Shown here: piece after piece, positions 20,469-20,560 of the stretch
Position numbering within the stretch: position 1 is the stretch's first letter
Layout of the letters: every line of letters starts with the position of its first letter
From: a virus
Direction: 5' to 3' (one strand)
Length of the DNA stretch: 20,560 bases
IMG/VR virus record: IMGVR_UViG_3300023223_000354
Span: 1-20,560 of that record
Notes under the pieces: generated by a model
The model's database searches: none
Seen by the model: only the letters and a program-made list of their open reading frames with translations
What the model was told of the DNA's origin: nothing
Translations under genes and position numbers: made by a program

Positions 20469-20560
20469 TATTGCTCCTTTTCTTTATGAAATTCGTGGAT
20501 TATTTGTCTTAGTTCCAGCTCTTTGAAAGCAACTTCATTAGTAACCTTTCCCAACGCTCT
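20468..20560 (-). CDS. 3' end of a gene running off the window
   Basis: Thirty codons of an open frame and a TAA (20468-20470) are visible, ending LRQIIHEFHKEKEQ. The stop overlaps the ATG of the next gene (TAATG), as elsewhere in this operon. The visible part is a charged helix; the start and function lie outside the window. Confidence 0.6.
   Translation of the reverse strand, partial: RALGKVTNEVAFKELELRQIIHEFHKEKEQ

Noticed and set aside
1-20560. tRNA genes, CRISPR arrays or insertion sequences
   Set aside because: No T-loop GTTCRANNC with a foldable cloverleaf, no regularly spaced direct repeats and no transposase or terminal inverted repeats were found by eye.

Overview
The window is the virion (late) module of a short-tailed, double-stranded DNA bacteriophage, podovirus type, class Caudoviricetes. 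The evidence is the unbroken order terminase - portal - scaffold - HK97-fold capsid - adaptor - nozzle - internal ejection proteins - holin-like proteins. There are no tail tape measure, tube, sheath or baseplate genes. The portal (734 aa, P22-size), adaptor (SU10-type) and beta-propeller-like nozzle resemble P22/phiEco32/SU10-like phages, but no protein here lets me name a species. No integrase, repressor, tRNA, insertion sequence or CRISPR was seen. Shine-Dalgarno sites of AGGAG/GGAGG type precede many genes, so the host is a bacterium that uses classical SD initiation; nothing identifies it further.

Layout. 1-383: non-coding. It opens with a degenerate telomere-like C-rich array (1-140), then a region of inverted repeats, then promoter-like sequences. 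An extended -10 box sits exactly where transcription could start on the first ATG. 384-18343: one plus-strand block of tightly packed, often overlapping genes covering packaging (384-2198), portal and head (2195-8100), a good intrinsic terminator (about 8127-8160), further small head/virion proteins and the neck (8175-11510), nozzle and tail-fibre anchor (11522-13498), a GNAT-fold protein (13534-13932), three internal/ejection proteins (13935-18062) and an XhlA-like holin candidate (18059-18343). A second small membrane protein follows at 18415-18633. 18554-20560: a minus-strand, convergent accessory operon. In transcription order it holds a partial gene running off the window, 75 aa and 98 aa unknowns, a YkgJ-like CxxCxxxCC cysteine-cluster protein, a membrane-anchored trypsin-like serine protease, a strong stem-loop, a 59 aa protein and an 84 aa membrane protein that starts with TTG and overlaps the end of the plus-strand block.

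Several genes are shorter than 60 codons or have non-obvious starts and were found by hand: 9897-10076, 10076-10228, 10230-10379, 18809-18988, the GTG-started gene at 4392-4643, and the 5384 start of the 155 aa protein.

The best candidate for something undescribed is the minus-strand operon: a phage-encoded, membrane-tethered chymotrypsin-fold protease translationally coupled (ATGA overlaps) to a cysteine-cluster metal-binding protein and a helical partner. It sits beside two holin-like genes with no recognisable endolysin. Second is the cluster of three TAATG- or near-coupled mini-genes, one of them an extremely basic 59 aa protein that could be a virion DNA-binding protein. Third is the telomere-like array and dyad region directly upstream of the terminase genes, the usual neighbourhood of a packaging or end site.
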